Assembly: GCA_964609675.1 (NCBI GenBank)
Contig: CAZSRX010000010.1
Span: 1 to 64,000 of the forward strand
Length of the DNA: 64,000 nt
Direction of reading: 5' to 3'
From: CAZSRX01 sp964609675 [NCBI: uncultured Bacteroidota bacterium]
GTDB taxonomy: Bacteria > CLD3 > SB21
Of the stretch, positions 8,625-17,045 are shown one piece after another (the stretch's first letter is position 1; each line of letters starts with the position of its first letter). The notes beneath the pieces are model-generated. The model ran no database searches and was not told where the DNA came from. It saw only the letters and a list, made by a program, of their open reading frames with translations. Both the position numbers and the translations under genes were made by a program.

Positions 8625-9308
8625 ATGAATAAATCCCAGAAATTATATGTCCTGCTTGGCGGCGTTTTCCTTACGGCGCTGATTCTGGCCGAGTTGACCG
8701 GAAGCAAACTCATCGCGTGGACGCCGTTCGGATCGTTTTCCTTTACGATGACGATGGGCGTTATTCCTTTCCCGATCACCTTTCTGGTAACCGACATCAT
8801 CAATGAATATTACGGAAAAAAAGGAATCCGGTTTATTACGCTGATCGGCATGAGCATGATCCTGTTCGCGTATCTTATTTTAGCTCTGGACATGCAGATT
8901 CCTGCCGCGCCGTTTTCGCCGGTGCAGGATGAGGCGTTCAATAATGTCTTTGGTCAGTCCGCGCGCATTATTCTGGGTTCCGTTACGGCATATCTGATCG
9001 GACAAATGATTGACATCTCGGTGTTCTTCTGGATACGCCAGAAAACACGCGCCAAATGGCTGTGGATGCGCGCGACGGGCTCCACCTTTGTTTCGCAGCT
9101 TGTGGATTCGTTCGTCGTTTTGTTCATCGCGTTTTATGGCCAGTTAGCGCTCGGACAGATATTGGAAATCGGTCTGACCAATTACATTTACAAATTCATC
9201 ATCGCCGCCTTGTTGACGCCGTTGATTTATCTGGTTCATTTTATTATTGACACATATCTTGGCGAAGAAGCCGGTACGATGATACACCAAGCAGAATTAA
9301 ATCAATAG
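8625..9308 (+). CDS. Queuosine precursor transporter (YhhQ/DUF165 family)
   Basis: The 227-residue membrane protein has six or so hydrophobic segments and the YhhQ signature: ELTGSKLI near the N-terminus, VTDIINEYYGKKG (about 64-76), and ATGSTFVSQLVDSFVV (about 150-165). The family takes up queuosine precursors (preQ0/preQ1) for tRNA modification. Length is normal. The Nudix gene follows almost directly, so cotranscription is likely. Confidence 0.92.
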   Translation: MNKSQKLYVLLGGVFLTALILAELTGSKLIAWTPFGSFSFTMTMGVIPFPITFLVTDIINEYYGKKGIRFITLIGMSMILFAYLILALDMQIPAAPFSPVQDEAFNNVFGQSARIILGSVTAYLIGQMIDISVFFWIRQKTRAKWLWMRATGSTFVSQLVDSFVVLFIAFYGQLALGQILEIGLTNYIYKFIIAALLTPLIYLVHFIIDTYLGEEAGTMIHQAELNQ

Positions 9309-9316
9309 GAATGCTT

Positions 9317-9781
9317 ATGCCCGAAATACTTTGCCGCGTCGTTGACTGTCATGTGTTTTTCATAAAAGACGGATTACCGCTTTATCTGCTGATGCAGCGA
9401 TCGGATTCGGTGATATACGCGAATTCCTGGCGGATGATCGGCGGAAAAATCGAACCCGGCGAGAAGGCTTATCAAACGGCTTTGCGGGAACTGCGCGAGG
9501 AGACCGGACTTAAACCAGCTGCTTTATGGGCCGTGCCGTATATCAACAGTTTTTACGAAGCCTCCCACGACCGCGTGAACATCATTCCCGTGTTTGCGGC
9601 GCAGGTTGAGCGGATGGACGTGATACTGTCCCGCGAGCATCAAACATTCCGGTGGATGACCTATGATGAAGCCCTGGCGCTGCTGCCCTGGCCCGCCCAA
9701 AGAGAAGGATTACGCATCGTGCATGAGTATATTGTGGAAAGGAAAACCGTAGCCGATTTTGTTCAGATTGATCTTACCTGA
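9317..9781 (+). CDS. Nudix hydrolase
   Basis: A complete Nudix box (G-x5-E-x7-RE-U-x-EE-x-G-U) is present, beginning GKIEPGE and ending REETGL. The protein is about 154 residues and looks like a small pyrophosphohydrolase of the dihydroneopterin-triphosphate or nucleotide-cleaning kind; the substrate cannot be told. Two ATGs lie in frame at 9311 and 9317. The AGGA at 9307-9310 touches the first but is well placed for the second, so 9317 is preferred. Confidence 0.9.
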   Translation: MPEILCRVVDCHVFFIKDGLPLYLLMQRSDSVIYANSWRMIGGKIEPGEKAYQTALRELREETGLKPAALWAVPYINSFYEASHDRVNIIPVFAAQVERMDVILSREHQTFRWMTYDEALALLPWPAQREGLRIVHEYIVERKTVADFVQIDLT

Positions 9782-9811
9782 GGTTAATAACAACCCGGAC
9801 AAATTATTTAT

Positions 9812-9840
9812 TTGAAAAAATAAACATAACCTCTTATATT
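9812..9840 (+). promoter_or_regulatory. Promoter of the cbb3 oxidase operon
   Basis: TTGAAA (9812-9817) and TATATT (9835-9840) are separated by 17 bp, ending 34 bp before the ccoS start. I saw no obvious FNR-type palindrome, so oxygen control is not supported by the sequence here. Confidence 0.65.
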
Positions 9841-9874
9841 TACCGCGTTCACCCACTCAACCGAAAGCGTTTTC

Positions 9875-10039
9875 ATGAGTGTGATTATAGTCCTGATTAT
9901 CGTCAGCCTGCTGATAGCCACGGTATTTCTTTTCTTTTTTTTATGGGCGATTCACAGCGGCCAGTATGACGATACGCATACGCCGTCGGTGCGCATGCTC
10001 TGGGACGATGAAAAAAGCAAACCGGCTGCGAAACCCTGA
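9875..10039 (+). CDS. ccoS: cbb3 oxidase assembly protein CcoS
   Basis: This 54-residue ORF encodes a short membrane protein: one N-terminal transmembrane helix followed by WAIHSGQYDD and a TPSVRMLWDD segment, the hallmark of CcoS. CcoS is needed for cofactor insertion into the catalytic subunit of cbb3 oxidases. It sits 37 bp before the fused ccoNO gene and directly after a good promoter, exactly where an assembly gene would be expected. The TM-plus-QxDD pattern is strong evidence despite the small size. Confidence 0.93.
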   Translation: MSVIIVLIIVSLLIATVFLFFFLWAIHSGQYDDTHTPSVRMLWDDEKSKPAAKP

Positions 10040-10076
10040 ATTACCGTCAATGGATTAACTAATAGAAAGTTGCATT

Positions 10077-12248
10077 ATGTCTGCTACTGATTCCTCCATC
10101 CAACTGGAAACCTTCCGTTACGACAACCGGATTGTTCGGCTGTTTGTGTGGGCAACCGTATTCTGGGGTGCTATCGGCATGCTGGTCGGTTTAATGGCAG
10201 CCATTCAGTTATACGTGCCGGGGCTTAATCTGGGCCTGGCAATCACGACATTCAGCCACATCCGGCCGGTACACACGAATGCCGTGATATTCGCGTTTGT
10301 CGGTAACGGGATATTTTTCGGCGTCTATTATTCCCTGCAGCGGTTATGCAAGGCGCGGCTGTATTCCGATTTTCTCAGCTACTTTCATTTCTGGGGCTGG
10401 CAACTGATAATTCTGGCCGCGGCGATTACGATTCCGCTTGGATTTACAACCAGTAAGGAATACGCCGAACTGGAATGGCCCTTCGACATCGCCATCGCGC
10501 TGGTATGGGTAGCGTTCGGTATCAACATGATCGGCACGATTATCCGCCGGCGTGAAAAACACATGTACGTGGCTATCTGGTTTTATCTGGCGACATGGAT
10601 TGCCATAACCTTCCTGCATGTGGTGAACTCCATCGAAATACCCGTTACGCTGATGAAAAGCTATTCCGTTTTCGCCGGCGTTCAGGACGCGCTCGTGCAG
10701 TGGTGGTACGGCCACAACGCCGTGGCGTTTTTCCTGACCACGCCGTATCTGGGTCTGATGTATTATTTCCTGCCGAAAGCCGCTGAGCGGCCTGTTTATT
10801 CATATAAATTATCCATCCTGCATTTCTGGGCGCTGATATTTATTTATATCTGGGCCGGCCCGCATCATTTGCTGTACACGGCCTTGCCGGACTGGGCCCA
10901 GTCGCTGGGTACGGCATTCTCGATCATGCTGATTGCCCCGTCGTGGGGCGGCATGCTGAACGGCCTGCTGACGCTGCGTGGCGCATGGGACAAGGTCCGC
11001 GAGGAACCGATCCTGAAATTTCTCGTCGTGGCCGTTACCGCTTACGGTATGGCGACGTTTGAAGGCCCTACCCTCGCCGTAAAAAGCGTCAACGCGCTGT
11101 CGCATTACACCGACTGGACCGTGGCGCATGTTCATGTGGGTACGCTCGGATGGAACGGATTTTTAACCTTCGGCATTTTATACTGGATCATCCCGCGTTT
11201 ATACAAAACAACGCTGTTCTCGAAAAAACTGGCCAACGCACATTTCTGGATTGGCTTTCTCGGTATATTATTCTGGGTTGTTCCGATGTACTGGTCGGGC
11301 ATCACACAGGGCTTGATGTGGAAACAGTTTACGCCGCAAGGACTCCTGCAGTACCCGAATTTTCTTGAAACCGTCACGCAGATTATCCCGATGTACATTA
11401 TGCGCTCGGTGGGCGGCGGCCTTTACGTCACCGGATTGTTCCTGATGATATACAACTTATATCAAACCGCCAGAGCCGGCCAATTCGTTCCTGAAGAGGA
11501 AGCCCAGGCGGCGCCGCTGTTAAAAGACACTCACGATTCGCCATTCAAAGCGCACCTGCACCGCTGGTTAGAAAGCAAACCCTTTCCGTTTATCGTCGCC
11601 ACGACCATAGCCGTGCTGATCGGCGGACTGGTGGAAATCATACCGACCTTTGTGGTTCCATCCAATGTACCGACGATTGCCGCCGTAAAACCGTATACGC
11701 CGCTGGAATTAATCGGTCGGGACATTTATATTCGCGAGGGCTGTAACACCTGCCATTCGCAGATGATACGGCCGTTCCGGTCCGAGACGGAACGCTACGG
11801 CGAATACTCCAAAGCCGGCGAATTTGTATATGATCATCCGTTCCTCTGGGGTTCTAAGCGCACCGGCCCCGATCTGCACCGCGAAGGCGGCAAATATCCG
11901 AACGCCTGGCATTATTTCCACATGGTAGATCCGCAAAGCATGTCACCGGGTTCTATAATGCCGCCGTTCCCCTGGCTTGCCGAACAGTCGTATCAAACCA
12001 ACGATATACTAATTAAAATGAAAGCCCTGCAGAAAATCGGCGTGCCCTACACCGACGAGTACTTCAAAAAAGCCATGAACGATATTGAGTCTCAGGCCAA
12101 ACTGATTGCCGACGACCTGAAACAGTCGGATATAAAAATCACCGCCGACAAAGAGATTATAGCCCTGATTGCTTATCTTCAGAGGCTGGGTACGGATATC
12201 AAGATTAAAACCGGGCCGGCAACCGTTATGGCGGATTCCACTAAGTAA
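10077..12248 (+). CDS. ccoNO: cbb3-type cytochrome c oxidase, fused subunits I and II (CcoN-CcoO)
   Basis: The 723-residue protein joins CcoN (about 1-470, roughly twelve membrane helices, heme and CuB histidines such as those in FSHIRPVHTN, WWYGHNAVAFF and VAHVHVG) to CcoO (about 500-723). The CcoO part has a membrane anchor near 505-530 and one heme-c site CNTCH (C556, C559, H560). The two halves are linked by a short hydrophilic stretch (about 470-500) without a stop codon. CcoN reduces oxygen and pumps protons; CcoO passes electrons. Such fusions are known in some FCB and related lineages. An SD is weak but the ATG is clear. Confidence 0.95.
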   Translation: MSATDSSIQLETFRYDNRIVRLFVWATVFWGAIGMLVGLMAAIQLYVPGLNLGLAITTFSHIRPVHTNAVIFAFVGNGIFFGVYYSLQRLCKARLYSDFLSYFHFWGWQLIILAAAITIPLGFTTSKEYAELEWPFDIAIALVWVAFGINMIGTIIRRREKHMYVAIWFYLATWIAITFLHVVNSIEIPVTLMKSYSVFAGVQDALVQWWYGHNAVAFFLTTPYLGLMYYFLPKAAERPVYSYKLSILHFWALIFIYIWAGPHHLLYTALPDWAQSLGTAFSIMLIAPSWGGMLNGLLTLRGAWDKVREEPILKFLVVAVTAYGMATFEGPTLAVKSVNALSHYTDWTVAHVHVGTLGWNGFLTFGILYWIIPRLYKTTLFSKKLANAHFWIGFLGILFWVVPMYWSGITQGLMWKQFTPQGLLQYPNFLETVTQIIPMYIMRSVGGGLYVTGLFLMIYNLYQTARAGQFVPEEEAQAAPLLKDTHDSPFKAHLHRWLESKPFPFIVATTIAVLIGGLVEIIPTFVVPSNVPTIAAVKPYTPLELIGRDIYIREGCNTCHSQMIRPFRSETERYGEYSKAGEFVYDHPFLWGSKRTGPDLHREGGKYPNAWHYFHMVDPQSMSPGSIMPPFPWLAEQSYQTNDILIKMKALQKIGVPYTDEYFKKAMNDIESQAKLIADDLKQSDIKITADKEIIALIAYLQRLGTDIKIKTGPATVMADSTK

Positions 12249-12256
12249 GGCGCGTT

Positions 12257-12442
12257 ATGATTAAGGAAATGCTAAGCCACATTCAAGGTGTTGAATATTT
12301 TGGTACGTTTTTTCTGCTTCTCTTTTTTTTATTATTCTGCGCCGTAATCATTAAAGTATGGAAACTCGATCCCAAAACCATACAGCGGGCCGAACGACTG
12401 CCGCTGGAAGACACGGAAAACCAAGGAGACCATCATGGCTGA
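12257..12442 (+). CDS. ccoQ: CcoQ-like small subunit of cbb3 oxidase
   Basis: A 61-residue protein with a single transmembrane helix (about 17-35) and a charged C-terminal tail. It lies between ccoNO and ccoP and overlaps ccoP by 8 bp, the standard position of CcoQ, which stabilises the complex. Sequence conservation of CcoQ is low, so the call rests on size, topology and position. Confidence 0.8.
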   Translation: MIKEMLSHIQGVEYFGTFFLLLFFLLFCAVIIKVWKLDPKTIQRAERLPLEDTENQGDHHG

Positions 12443-13100
12443 AGTCCGCGATGAATTGCTGGATCACGATTTTGACGGAATCAAGGAATACGACAACCCC
12501 ATGCCGCCCTGGTGGGTGAAATTGTTTTTAATCACGGTAACCTGGGCGGTTTTATACCTTATGTATTTTCATGTACTGCAGATCGGCGATCGTTCGGTGG
12601 ATGAGTACAGGCGGGAATTTGACGCCGGCTGGAGCAAATCCAAAGATCCCGACTATAAACCCTGGTCGCTTCTGCCAACCTACAGCCAGGTTTACGCGTA
12701 CAACGCCGGCGTAGATGTGACGCCGCGTATGCTGGCGGCCGCTTCGGGTACAATCGGCGCCGTAAAACGGGAAGTTAAAAAATTTAACCTCCTCACCGAC
12801 GCGCCGAATCTCGCCGCGGGCAAAGAAATATTTACTAAAAATTGCGTATCCTGCCACGGCAATCTCGGGCAGGGCGGCATCGGACCGAATCTTACGGATG
12901 ATTACTGGCTGCACGGCGCAGGCATTGAGAATGTGGGCAACACCATATACTACGGCGTCACGGTGAAAGGCATGATCGCATGGGGCCCGTTACTAAAAGA
13001 AAAAGAAATCGAGCAGGTTGCCGGCTATGTGATTTCGTTGCGCGGCTCCAATCCCCCGGGCGCCAAAGCCCCGCAGGGTGAACTGGTTAAAGAAAATTAA
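12435..13100 (+). CDS. ccoP: cbb3 oxidase subunit III (CcoP), mono-heme form
   Basis: The 221-residue protein has a FixP/CcoP N-terminal domain (HDFDGIKEYDNPMPPWW, about 10-26), one membrane helix (about 29-47), and a C-terminal cytochrome c domain with CVSCH (C137, C140, H141) and a likely axial Met in KGMIAWG. Typical proteobacterial CcoP has two cytochrome c domains; here only one is present and the protein is correspondingly short. It accepts electrons from periplasmic cytochrome c or quinol-linked complexes. It is the last gene of the operon; ccoG and ccoI are not in the window. Confidence 0.93.
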   Translation: MAEVRDELLDHDFDGIKEYDNPMPPWWVKLFLITVTWAVLYLMYFHVLQIGDRSVDEYRREFDAGWSKSKDPDYKPWSLLPTYSQVYAYNAGVDVTPRMLAAASGTIGAVKREVKKFNLLTDAPNLAAGKEIFTKNCVSCHGNLGQGGIGPNLTDDYWLHGAGIENVGNTIYYGVTVKGMIAWGPLLKEKEIEQVAGYVISLRGSNPPGAKAPQGELVKEN

Positions 13101-13283
13101 CATTTCAGGTTAACGTATTTAAAATCAGGAAGACAACGCTACGGTCGGATCACCATATTTATATAAACATTTTTCACATATGATCCGCACAAGCGGTCGC
13201 GGAAGTATCACATACCAACCGGCTGTTTTTTTTCAGATCTCAGATAACATTTCCAGGATAAAACAAGAAATGAGAATTTTCTG

Positions 13284-13355
13284 TCTCAAACGGCTGAAGA
13301 ATAGCCGCCGGGCCACCTTCGGATGGTTTTGACCATACATTTCTGCAGCGCCACG
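13284..13355 (-). pseudogene. Possible scrap of a TPR-repeat gene
   Basis: Translated on the minus strand, these 24 codons read RGAAEMYGQNHPKVARRL and on, resembling the kinesin-light-chain-type TPR pattern (YGxxHPxVA). Frames on both sides break quickly. The match is short, so this is only a hint. Confidence 0.25.
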
Positions 13356-13930
13356 TTTTTCGGCCTATTCCTGCGAAGCCATTTTATTCAGTTTCATATA
13401 TCAAGTTATTTGTTTCAAACCCGGTCGACACGCTGTCCCTGCGTGATTTCTGCCACGGCCCCACAATCAGCTCCGGCGATTCGGATAAATTCAGCATCGA
13501 TAGGGTATGGCTGAATTTCAGAAACTTTTTAAGATACCGGTTTCTTCAGGTCATTAAGCGCCTGCGCTTCAACTTTTCCCGGCGACTGCAGAATTTGATC
13601 CATATTCATGAATACGCCTTTTTTTACAGACATCATGGGTCATGAAATGCATGGATTCAGGTAAATAATGCGGTTGGCTTCGGTAATCTTAAAATGAAAG
13701 TATGAACAACTAAATCGGCAAAACCGAAATGCTTACCTTATTACCGTTCCGACCTAACGGCGTTGGGTACACAGGAAATATTTTTTATTCTACATCCACA
13801 AGTTCTCGTCATTCTTTAAGCATTCTGTGATGAATATATCTGCGCGAAAATGCAGACGTGATATATATTGAGTCTGAGTGACCTCCGGATTTCATCTGAA
13901 TATTATACGGAATGTTGAATGCCTGAAAAA

Positions 13931-13962
13931 CAAAAAGCAGGCTTCTGACAACCTGCTTTTTG
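13931..13962 (-). terminator. Terminator of the S9 peptidase gene
   Basis: A perfect 11-bp inverted repeat (CAAAAAGCAGG / CCTGCTTTTTG) with a 10-base loop lies 27 bp past the stop codon of the S9 peptidase. Read on the minus strand it ends in a T-rich run. Confidence 0.8.
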
Positions 13963-13988
13963 TTTACAGAGATTACTATATCGTTTTT

Positions 13989-16037
13989 TTATTTCTCATA
14001 CGGAATTAAATAATGCTCCAGCCAGGCGTGTACCTCCTTATACCAAAGCTTTACGTTCTGGGGTTTTAAAATTAAATGGCCTTCATCCGGAAAATAGATG
14101 AATTTGGAAGGAATGCCTTTGCGCTGTAAAACCGTGAATAAGTGGATGCCCTCGGTTACAGGAACGCGGAAGTCAAGCTCTCCGTGAATGACCAATGTGG
14201 GTGTTTTAAAATTCTGGACATAATTATGCGGCGACCATTTTTCGTAAGTCTCTTTATGTTTCTTTTCCCAGTACGGTCCGCCCATTTCCCATTCCTCGAA
14301 CCACAATTCTTCAGTGGCTCCGTACATATTTATTTTGTTCATGATGCCGGAGTGCGTGATGATACATTTGAAACGATCGGTATGGCCGTTAAACCAGTTC
14401 ATCATGTACCCGCCGTACGAAGCGCCGGCCGCTCCGATGCGGTTTTTATCAATAAACTTATAATTGGCCAGCACGTAATCCAGGCCTTTCATCAGGTCTT
14501 CAAAGGCCCTGCCGCCCCAGTCAAGATTAATATCATCCGTAAATTTCTGTCCGTAACCGACCGACCCGCGGGGATTGACCATGACCACTACATGGCCGGG
14601 AGCGGCAAAGAGCGCGGCGTTCCAGCGCCAGTGCCACATATCGGCAAACACGCCCTGTGGTCCGCCGTGTACGAGATACACCATCGAATATTTCTTTTTT
14701 TCGTTGAAACCGGGCGGCTTGATCAGGAAACCCTGGACACGGGCCTTAGCGGCGCCTTCAAACCAGAATTCTTCGGCGGGTTGGATATCAAGTCCCGAAA
14801 GAATATCCGTATTTAATTGCGTCAGCTGTACGGCGTCGCTGCCGTCGGGATTCATGACCCATAATTCATGCGGCACCTGCACCGACGTACGTTTGAATAT
14901 AATTTTTCCGGGCGTTACGAGTTCCAGCTGATCAAATTTTTTATCCGCCGATACTTTTGCCGGCACGCCTCCGGTAACCGGAATCTGATAAATGGAATGA
15001 TAACCTAAATCGTCGGTATCAAAATAAATCATCCGGCTGTTAGCGGACCAGGCGACATGACCGGCCGAGCGGTCAAATTTCTCGGTAAGGTTTGTGCGTT
15101 TGCCCGTGGCGATTTCGTAAATGATAATATCCCGCTTGTCCGCTTCGTAACCCGCCCGTTTCATCGAATTGTAAGCGATATACTTGCCATCCGGCGAAAA
15201 TACCGGTTGGTTGTCGTTGCCCGGACTGTCCGAGATTTTTCTTGGTTCGCCGTCCGGCAGCGTCATCAGGAATACATCGTTGTTGGTGGACCAGGCGATG
15301 TTCGGTTCGGTGTTCATCGTAAACGCAACCGATTGGGCATCCGGCGAGAAGGTGTAATCCTGCGAACCGCCAAGATCGATCGGCGGTACGTCGTAATCGC
15401 CCCGGATGAGGTCGGTTGTTTTGCCGGTGGCCACTTCGGCGAGGAAAAGCTGGCTGCGCTTGCCCTCTTTCCAGGAATCCCAGACCCGGTACGGCAGGCG
15501 CTCAAAAATCTGGGCTTTCACCTTGCTGTTCTCGCGTTCCTCATTCCGCATCCGGTTGCAGTCGTCATCCGCGCAGTCGGCATAGACATCCGTGGTGAAC
15601 AGAATATATTTTCCATCGGATGACCATTCAATCCGTCCAGGCGAGACGCCCGTGGAAAGGTTCGTAACGCGCGCCGGTTCGCCGCCATCAATATACATGG
15701 TATAAATCTGAAAGGAACCGCTGCGGTTCGAGACAAACGCTATTTGCCGGCCATCCGGACTGAATACCGGATTCAGGTCTTTTTTAGAACTGGTGGTCAG
15801 CGGTTTTATCGTTTTGCCGTCCACGGATTGTAAATAAATATTCGATTGATAGGTATTCGTGCTCAGACTGTACGTCCGTACGTTGTAAACAAGCCAGCGG
15901 CCATCCGATGAAGCCGATACCGCGTCGAGGCGCTTCATGCTGATCATGTCATCAAACATCATCGCCCGTTTACCCTGCGCCGGCAGGGTGGCCGCGGCTA
16001 CGGTCAGCAGGACCGCAATCCAAATCATCTTTTTCAT
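13989..16037 (-). CDS. Exported S9-family prolyl oligopeptidase-like peptidase
   Basis: The 682-residue protein starts with a signal peptide (about 1-20). A seven-bladed WD40/TolB-type propeller (about 30-420) with repeated FSPDG motifs follows, then an alpha/beta-hydrolase domain. The catalytic triad is readable: Ser540 in GASYGGY, Asp622 in GELDFRVP and His654 in DEGHLI. This is the acylaminoacyl-peptidase/DPP subclass, which trims peptides in the periplasm or outside the cell. GGAG precedes the ATG and a terminator follows. It is on the same strand as the glutaminase gene 14 bp upstream, suggesting a peptide and amino-acid scavenging pair. Confidence 0.94.
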   Translation of the reverse strand: MKKMIWIAVLLTVAAATLPAQGKRAMMFDDMISMKRLDAVSASSDGRWLVYNVRTYSLSTNTYQSNIYLQSVDGKTIKPLTTSSKKDLNPVFSPDGRQIAFVSNRSGSFQIYTMYIDGGEPARVTNLSTGVSPGRIEWSSDGKYILFTTDVYADCADDDCNRMRNEERENSKVKAQIFERLPYRVWDSWKEGKRSQLFLAEVATGKTTDLIRGDYDVPPIDLGGSQDYTFSPDAQSVAFTMNTEPNIAWSTNNDVFLMTLPDGEPRKISDSPGNDNQPVFSPDGKYIAYNSMKRAGYEADKRDIIIYEIATGKRTNLTEKFDRSAGHVAWSANSRMIYFDTDDLGYHSIYQIPVTGGVPAKVSADKKFDQLELVTPGKIIFKRTSVQVPHELWVMNPDGSDAVQLTQLNTDILSGLDIQPAEEFWFEGAAKARVQGFLIKPPGFNEKKKYSMVYLVHGGPQGVFADMWHWRWNAALFAAPGHVVVMVNPRGSVGYGQKFTDDINLDWGGRAFEDLMKGLDYVLANYKFIDKNRIGAAGASYGGYMMNWFNGHTDRFKCIITHSGIMNKINMYGATEELWFEEWEMGGPYWEKKHKETYEKWSPHNYVQNFKTPTLVIHGELDFRVPVTEGIHLFTVLQRKGIPSKFIYFPDEGHLILKPQNVKLWYKEVHAWLEHYLIPYEK

Positions 16038-16051
16038 GACATCTCCTTGGT

Positions 16052-16984
16052 TTAATTGAATAAACTTAATTGCAAATCACTGGACAATTTTTCCATTATC
16101 CGGATACCCCCGATGCTGTTGCCTTTTTCATCCAGCGCAGGACCGTATACCGCAATACTCATCCGTCCGGGAACAATGCCGAGGATGCCCCCGCCCACGC
16201 CGCTTTTGGCCGGAATGCCCACCTTGACGGCAAATTCCCCGCTGGCATCGTACAGTCCGCACAACATCAGCACCGCATTGATATAACGTACATGCTCAGG
16301 AACCGTCACCGCGCGCTGCGTCAGGGGATCCACGCCATGATTCGCCAGATAGAGCCCGATACGGGATAACTGCACGCAGTTCATTTCCACCGAGCATTGC
16401 CGGAAATACGCGTCCACCGCGGCGTCCACATCGCCGTCAATAATGCCGAAATGCTTCATGAAATGACCCACGGCGCGGTTGCGGTGGCTGGTCGTGGCTT
16501 CTGATTGATAGACGTAAGCGTTCATGACAATGGAATCATCACCGGCCAGTTCGCGTATAAACCCGAGTAATCCGGAAAATTTTTCCTCTCCGGTTTCTCC
16601 GGGAAGCATACTGGTAACCGCAATGGCTCCGGCATTGATCAGCGGATTGCGGGGCTTGCCTGATTCGTATTCCAGCTGGACCAGTGAGTAGAACGGATTC
16701 CCACTCGGTTCCACGCCGGCCTTGGCCAGAACCTTTTCCGCACCGGCCGTATTCAGCGCCTGCGAAAGAGCGAAAAGTTTCGATATGCTTTGGATGGAAA
16801 ACGGAATATTATAATCGCCCGCGACATGAACGGAACCGTCCAGAGTATGGACACACACACCTAGTTTACCGGGATGGACCTCTGCCAGCGCCGGAATATA
16901 ATCCGGCAGTTTGCCTTCTTTTATATAAGGCCGGGCGTATAAAACGGCGCTTTCCAGTACGTCGGACAGCATAAAATTTTGCAT
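16052..16984 (-). CDS. glsA: Glutaminase
   Basis: The 310-residue protein is a serine-dependent beta-lactamase-fold glutaminase. Family motifs are present: the catalytic-serine segment PFSIQSISKLFAL, then GNPFYS, NAGAI and the C-terminal AKSGVGGGI. It hydrolyses glutamine to glutamate and ammonia in the cytoplasm. The open frame continues to 17011, but those nine codons fall inside the hairpin of the terminator at 16995-17022, so the ATG at 16984 is preferred; an ATG at 16972 is the other option. No clear SD is seen for either. Confidence 0.93.
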   Translation of the reverse strand: MQNFMLSDVLESAVLYARPYIKEGKLPDYIPALAEVHPGKLGVCVHTLDGSVHVAGDYNIPFSIQSISKLFALSQALNTAGAEKVLAKAGVEPSGNPFYSLVQLEYESGKPRNPLINAGAIAVTSMLPGETGEEKFSGLLGFIRELAGDDSIVMNAYVYQSEATTSHRNRAVGHFMKHFGIIDGDVDAAVDAYFRQCSVEMNCVQLSRIGLYLANHGVDPLTQRAVTVPEHVRYINAVLMLCGLYDASGEFAVKVGIPAKSGVGGGILGIVPGRMSIAVYGPALDEKGNSIGGIRIMEKLSSDLQLSLFN

Positions 16985-16994
16985 TTTTAAGCAT

Positions 16995-17022
16995 AAAACC
17001 TCGCAGGTCACTGCGAGGTTTT
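16995..17022 (-). terminator. Terminator of the EF-G-like gene
   Basis: A perfect 12-bp inverted repeat (AAAACCTCGCAG / CTGCGAGGTTTT) with a 4-base loop lies 24 bp after the stop codon of the EF-G-like gene, followed on the minus strand by T-rich sequence. It also settles the glutaminase start. Confidence 0.85.
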
Positions 17023-17045
17023 ATCGAATAGGTATTTACAGTCGG

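Larger units (their letters stand above)
13101..13988. other. Gene-poor stretch of about 890 bp
   Basis: No convincing intact gene lies here. The only open frame over 60 codons (13323-13514, plus) looks random. On the minus strand there is a short stretch resembling a TPR unit and several broken frames, suggesting decayed coding DNA. A terminator for the S9 peptidase gene lies at 13931-13962. Confidence 0.6.

Noticed and set aside
8504-8803. N-terminal extension of the nitroreductase frame
   Set aside because: It overlaps the divergent transporter gene, has no family similarity, and the internal ATG at 8503 has a good SD.
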